Assembly: GCA_023267045.1 (NCBI GenBank)
Contig: JAHFOB010000009.1
Coordinates: 1-34,857 of the forward strand
From: Candidatus Zambryskiibacteriota bacterium
Lineage (GTDB): Bacteria; Patescibacteriota; Minisyncoccia; Phycocordibacterales; DATDWN01
Length of the DNA: 34,857 bases
Direction: 5' to 3'
Position 1 is the first letter of the stretch, and each line of letters starts with the position of its first letter. Shown here piece by piece: positions 31,012-34,857 of the stretch. The notes under the pieces are model-generated. The model did not search any database. It saw only the letters and a program-made list of their open reading frames with translations, and had not been told where the DNA came from. A program made the position numbers and the translations under genes.

Positions 31012-34000
31012 CTATTTCCCACTCTGTTCTAAATCCAGTTTAGCTTTTTTGATTTGCAAAATTTGCGATGGGTCAGATGTGATTATTTGGTCCTCTGTGT
31101 ATGAAGCAATTATTTTTACAGCTACGTGCTTTAGTCCAGCGAAAAAGATTCCCTCTCCAACGTCGGATTCCAAAAGCAAATATTTTTCTTCGTCAGTTAG
31201 ATTAAATGTTTGCTGGAGTTTATCGATAGATGTTGGTGATTGCTTGAGCAAAATCTGAATAGATGAGTTTGTAATAATCGGCACACCATAGGGTGATTTC
31301 ATAAAGTCATCAACGTCTTGGGTGATTGTAGCAAGTCCAAGGAAATATTTTCGGCCTCTTTTGGCAAGAGAAAGTAGAAACGACGCTGTGTCTTCTGATT
31401 TCATCATCCACCATGCCTCGTCTATAACCAGCAGTCGCTTTTTCAGTTTTTTCCTGATCAAGTTCCATATATAGTGCATGACAATATACATAGCGATAGG
31501 TTTGAGCTCGTCCTCCATATCTCGCAGTGAAAAGACAATAAACTTTTTGTTTATATCAACGTTTGATGGTTTGTTTATAAAACCTGCCCATGTTCCACGA
31601 GTGTATTTTGTCAGTCTCTGTGCCAGCGAGTCTCCACCCTCCATTCCCGTCAGAACAAGCTCAAAGTCGGACATAAGTGGTGGTTCTACATTTTCAAAGT
31701 TTCCATCGGCTGTGATGTCTTTCAAGGCGTATGTTTCTGTTATCGCTCGGTCAATGATAGCGTCTTCTTCTGGAGAAAGTCCTCCCATCATGATACGGAA
31801 AAGTCCTACTAGGTTTATGATATTTGATCGCAAGACATTTGAAAAAGACTCGCCTTCTCCAGGGGTTGGCAGTTCAAACGGGTTTATATGATGCTCGGAG
31901 TTTAGTGAAATATTAAAATATTTACCACCGACAGCTTCTGCCAGGTACTCGTACTCTTTTTCTGGGTCAATAACGATGACATCTGTATCAAACATCAGGG
32001 TTCGAAGAATTTCCAGTTTTGTTGCGTAGGAATTGTGGACAAACATTCCATTAGAACCGGCCAGAAAGACTTCATTGTCAACCGTTAAATCGTAGACATA
32101 TTTTTCTTTTATATTTTGAGTTTTCTTTATAGCCACAATCGGATCCCAAAAAAGATCGGCAGAAGCAAGTCGTTCCAAATTTTTGAGAATTTCTTCAACC
32201 CGTGGCATTTTAGATGAAATATTCTGGTACGTTTCTTTAATAAAAAGTGCCGCTTCTCGAAGCATGTTATATGAAGTGCGATCTGGTAAATTTTTACGGA
32301 ATGCCACGCCCAAACTCGGATTCATATTTGTTATAGAGGAGTTAAAATCTATAAAACCAGAGTGGATTCGCACAAGAGATTGTTCTATTGTGCCAGCTTC
32401 TTTTTCACCAAGTGTTACTCGAGCCAGAGTCAAGACGTTTGCAAGACCAACCTCTCCCTTATTTCCTTTCATCCATGCCCAACTTGAGCCAAGTTCTTGC
32501 CATAATTTCTGATTGTATTCTCGATTTGATTTACCGAGTTTTATTAGGTCTAGAATATTTGGGAGTGAGCCGAGATCGTTCATTGCTCCCGCAATATTTT
32601 TAAAATGTTCAACTCGTTCTCGAACGCTTGCAATAAGTTTAATCAGTTCTTTTGGTGATGGGTTATAAACTCCGCGTGAAAGAGGTGAAATGTTTGCAAT
32701 ATTGTGAAGCTGACTACCGAAGTGTTCTCGCAGTTCACTAATCAGTGGCGCAATAGTGGGGATAATATTGACATTTGTGTTATAGGAGACAGACAGGGCT
32801 AACTTAAGGGATTGATTTTTTCTGATTGTGACAAAACCAATTTGGCGTGAAAATTTTTCTATATTTTCTTGTCCGGAGATAGTCAATTTCCAAAAAACCT
32901 TTTTTCGTTTGGCGCCAGAATACTTCTTCATTTGTTTGTGGACTCGCGTTATTATGCCAAAGAAATATAACAAATAAGATAGACTGGAAATAAGCTTTTT
33001 AGATTTGGAAAGAGCGGTAACGGTATTTTTTTCCATTCCGCCATCTCCTTCAAAATAAGCTCGTAAAAAAGCGGAAGTTATATTTTTTGGAGCGTTGAAT
33101 AGAACAGATGGCGCCACTTTTTCTCCAGATTTTTTTATTCCGACTAAGATGTGAATCATTTTTATAAATGGTCTGTCAGCTGTGGCAAGAGCATTTTTTA
33201 TTGTATAAAAATTAACGCCTATATCTTGAAAACATTTTTTAATATCACACAAAACCTCCGGATCAATATTGGAAATTATGACAGCACTACTAGTTATAGT
33301 TCCCTCGGCTATAATATAGCCAAGTAAACGAGCAAATGGTTCTGTCACTTTAAACCAAGCTGGCAAGACGCCCTTGCCAGAGGCACTGACAACTTTCAAT
33401 TCACGACAAGTTTTTGGATTAACGGCAATATTTAAGCTGGAGGCAATTTTCAAAAAATAATGAACCGGTATTCGTGAGCCATCTTTATATTTATACAAAT
33501 ATCGGTCTAAATTTTTATGGAGTGGTGTTTTTTTGAGAAGAGCGTAATTTTTTTGGATAATTTTTTCGGTGCCCGTAAGATACATTTGTTTTTTAGGGTT
33601 AGCAAAAAGATCGAGCAAATTAAGAGTGTTTTCGACGATTTTAGGCGCCTCAATCTGTCGTGGCAGAGGAATATATTCTCCTATAGTCACATCAGTGCTT
33701 TTAGCAACCACAATCTCGCCTTCTCGCAGAACTAACATATTGTGATCACCAGTAGTGGTTATTTGTCGACCACTTTGTGTTTCAAATTGATAAAAAGTCT
33801 CTGGAGCCACCTTACGAGCCGCCACAGAAACAGGACTCCATTCCCCCTTCATCTCTTTATTGTAAGTAAAAACTTTTAGACCTGGGTCTATTACTCCTTC
33901 AAGTTCATGATCTATTTTTACCAGCCCAAACTTTTTGATTTTTTGCTCAACCAATTCTTTTATATTTACTAACTTTGTTTCATGACCGTCTTTAACCAAG

Positions 34001-34818
34001 ACCGATTCAGAGCCAAGAATGCTTTTCCCGGCACCAGACTTGGCAAAAGTAATCGAGTTATAGTTTTCAAGTGAAAATCTATCAAACAGAACAAGCGACG
34101 AGTTGTGGCGGTTTATTCCATACAAAATTCCCTTGTCAGATGTTAGATCAAAAGAAACAAAAGGAAAAAGAGATGAAAGTGGTGATGAGTTTAGTTTGCT
34201 ATAGACTTGCAGACCGTCTGTACCCAGAGGAATAGTTGTTTTGAAGGCTTGTTCTTGCTGGAAAAGAGCCGGTTTTACATAAACCAGTTTTGACTCAAGG
34301 ATAGACTTGATTTCTGACTCTATTTTGTCTAGCTCGTTCTCTGAGTCGGCGTATATTGTGATATAGAGGCCTACATCAAACAGTTTTTCTTGGGCTTGCT
34401 GGAGCTGGTCACGGAGGTTTTCCAAGTCCTGATAGGCCGTATCGAGCATCGGGTTTCGTACTAGTCCCTTGGCCTCTCGAGCGTTTATCTGACTCTGAAC
34501 CTCTGCCACTTTCTTTTGAAATGTTCGCAATACTCCAGCTGTTTCAATAGGTGTGACGAAAATAGCGATATCAAATATTTTGTCTAGATTTATGATTGGG
34601 GCAAACCAATTTTCTGTAAGAAATCTCGGGTATGAAATAACAAAAAAGCTTCGCAGTATTTTTTCGCCAAGATTTATGCCTTTTGGAGTTACTTTCAAAG
34701 CGCTCGGTGCAATAATATCTTTCAGTTCAAGTGCACCAGAATCATATATTTCCTGTGGCAATATCGTAGATATTTGAGGTTCTTCGTTTTTCTTTTTTAA
34801 AAAATCAAATAGTGCCAT
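31012..34818 (-). CDS. VirB4/TraC-type T4SS ATPase containing an intein
   Basis: 1,268 residues before splicing, about 604 after. Extein N (1-265): ALFDFLKKKN, the VirB4 N-domain with a coiled segment (VAEVQSQINAREAKGL ... LENLRDQLQQAQEKL), YGINRHNSSLVLFDRFSLEN and the Walker A motif KSGAGK. Extein C (930-1268): SYATKLEILR completing the P-loop as GAGKS, VIVIDPEKEYEYLAE, NPFELP, Walker B RLLVIDEAWWMM, SLAKRGRKYFLGLATITQDV and a C-terminal LLLESDVGEGIFFAG. VirB4 powers substrate transfer and pilus subunit handling at the inner membrane. The protein can bind ATP only after the intein is removed, since residue 266 of the P-loop is the splice junction. First gene of the locus seen here; its upstream region is cut by the window edge. 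Confidence 0.93.
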   Translation of the reverse strand: MALFDFLKKKNEEPQISTILPQEIYDSGALELKDIIAPSALKVTPKGINLGEKILRSFFVISYPRFLTENWFAPIINLDKIFDIAIFVTPIETAGVLRTFQKKVAEVQSQINAREAKGLVRNPMLDTAYQDLENLRDQLQQAQEKLFDVGLYITIYADSENELDKIESEIKSILESKLVYVKPALFQQEQAFKTTIPLGTDGLQVYSKLNSSPLSSLFPFVSFDLTSDKGILYGINRHNSSLVLFDRFSLENYNSITFAKSGAGKSILGSESVLVKDGHETKLVNIKELVEQKIKKFGLVKIDHELEGVIDPGLKVFTYNKEMKGEWSPVSVAARKVAPETFYQFETQSGRQITTTGDHNMLVLREGEIVVAKSTDVTIGEYIPLPRQIEAPKIVENTLNLLDLFANPKKQMYLTGTEKIIQKNYALLKKTPLHKNLDRYLYKYKDGSRIPVHYFLKIASSLNIAVNPKTCRELKVVSASGKGVLPAWFKVTEPFARLLGYIIAEGTITSSAVIISNIDPEVLCDIKKCFQDIGVNFYTIKNALATADRPFIKMIHILVGIKKSGEKVAPSVLFNAPKNITSAFLRAYFEGDGGMEKNTVTALSKSKKLISSLSYLLYFFGIITRVHKQMKKYSGAKRKKVFWKLTISGQENIEKFSRQIGFVTIRKNQSLKLALSVSYNTNVNIIPTIAPLISELREHFGSQLHNIANISPLSRGVYNPSPKELIKLIASVRERVEHFKNIAGAMNDLGSLPNILDLIKLGKSNREYNQKLWQELGSSWAWMKGNKGEVGLANVLTLARVTLGEKEAGTIEQSLVRIHSGFIDFNSSITNMNPSLGVAFRKNLPDRTSYNMLREAALFIKETYQNISSKMPRVEEILKNLERLASADLFWDPIVAIKKTQNIKEKYVYDLTVDNEVFLAGSNGMFVHNSYATKLEILRTLMFDTDVIVIDPEKEYEYLAEAVGGKYFNISLNSEHHINPFELPTPGEGESFSNVLRSNIINLVGLFRIMMGGLSPEEDAIIDRAITETYALKDITADGNFENVEPPLMSDFELVLTGMEGGDSLAQRLTKYTRGTWAGFINKPSNVDINKKFIVFSLRDMEDELKPIAMYIVMHYIWNLIRKKLKKRLLVIDEAWWMMKSEDTASFLLSLAKRGRKYFLGLATITQDVDDFMKSPYGVPIITNSSIQILLKQSPTSIDKLQQTFNLTDEEKYLLLESDVGEGIFFAGLKHVAVKIIASYTEDQIITSDPSQILQIKKAKLDLEQSGK
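32032..34023 (-). mobile_element. LAGLIDADG intein in the VirB4 P-loop
   Basis: 664 residues, Ser266 to Asn929 of the precursor, flanked by GAGK and SYATK. Splicing blocks: A SILGSESVLVKDG (Ser nucleophile), B RQITTTGDHNMLVL with the TxxH-like TGDH, F KYVYDLTVDNEVFLAGSNG, and G FVHN with +1 Ser. Homing endonuclease motifs: LLGYIIAEG (498-506) and FLRAYFEGDGG (584-594), each with an acidic residue in the usual place. Unusually long: about 220 residues of helical sequence (about 670-890) lie between the endonuclease and block F. Frame and motifs are intact, so it looks active. Confidence 0.9.
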
Positions 34819-34857
34819 ATTTTTATTGATTATTCATCTGTATTGGTTTTTCCGTAT

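Overview
The window looks like chromosome from a Patescibacteria (Candidate Phyla Radiation) bacterium, most likely Parcubacteria-like. This is inferred from content: A+T-rich DNA, compact housekeeping genes, a free-standing four-helix-bundle (S23-type) protein gene, a very large Ser/Thr-rich fibre protein, a minimal VirB4/pilin type IV secretion locus and an intein. No rRNA or other lineage marker is present to confirm it.

Layout. Positions 1-2155 hold the N-terminal part of an anchored surface protein (DUF2341 + LamG modules, minus strand, running off the left edge). Next come a four-helix-bundle gene framed by inverted repeats (2160-2602), a candidate small RNA with its own promoter and terminator (2638-2756, plus strand), a small unknown gene, and a 12.4-kb gene (3070-15438) for a fibre protein of about 4,120 residues with an N-terminal DNA-binding-type HTH and a membrane anchor. 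After a gene-free AT-rich stretch follow gatB and obg (minus), a small acidic protein (plus), tyrS (minus), a class A PBP (plus), and the replication block: DUF721/DciA-like gene, dnaN, dnaA (minus), divergent from rpmH, rnpA, yidC (plus). This is the classic chromosome-origin neighbourhood. Genes from 27268 to 34818 (all minus) form a type IV secretion or pilus-like locus: VirB4 ATPase split by a 664-residue intein, a multi-TM protein, an Ig-like exported protein, a VirB2-type pilin fused to an M15-peptidase-like domain, and an anchored beta-propeller-like protein.

Two themes run through the window. (1) Expression signals: eight genes have a TANNNT hexamer exactly 7 nt before the start codon and no evident Shine-Dalgarno sequence, which suggests leaderless mRNAs; I used this to reset several starts. 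(2) Palindromes: inverted-repeat elements occur between genes and also in frame inside essential genes. gatB and tyrS each carry an extra segment of about 25-35 residues encoded by a palindromic element, reminiscent of Rickettsia palindromic elements, and the fibre gene carries two short perfect palindromes, one of them identical to the core of the terminator between tyrS and the acidic-protein gene.

Most likely to repay follow-up: the in-frame palindromic insertions, the structured RNA candidate at 2669-2756, the HTH-TM-fibre architecture, and the pilin-peptidase fusion. All calls come from reading the sequence; no database search was run.
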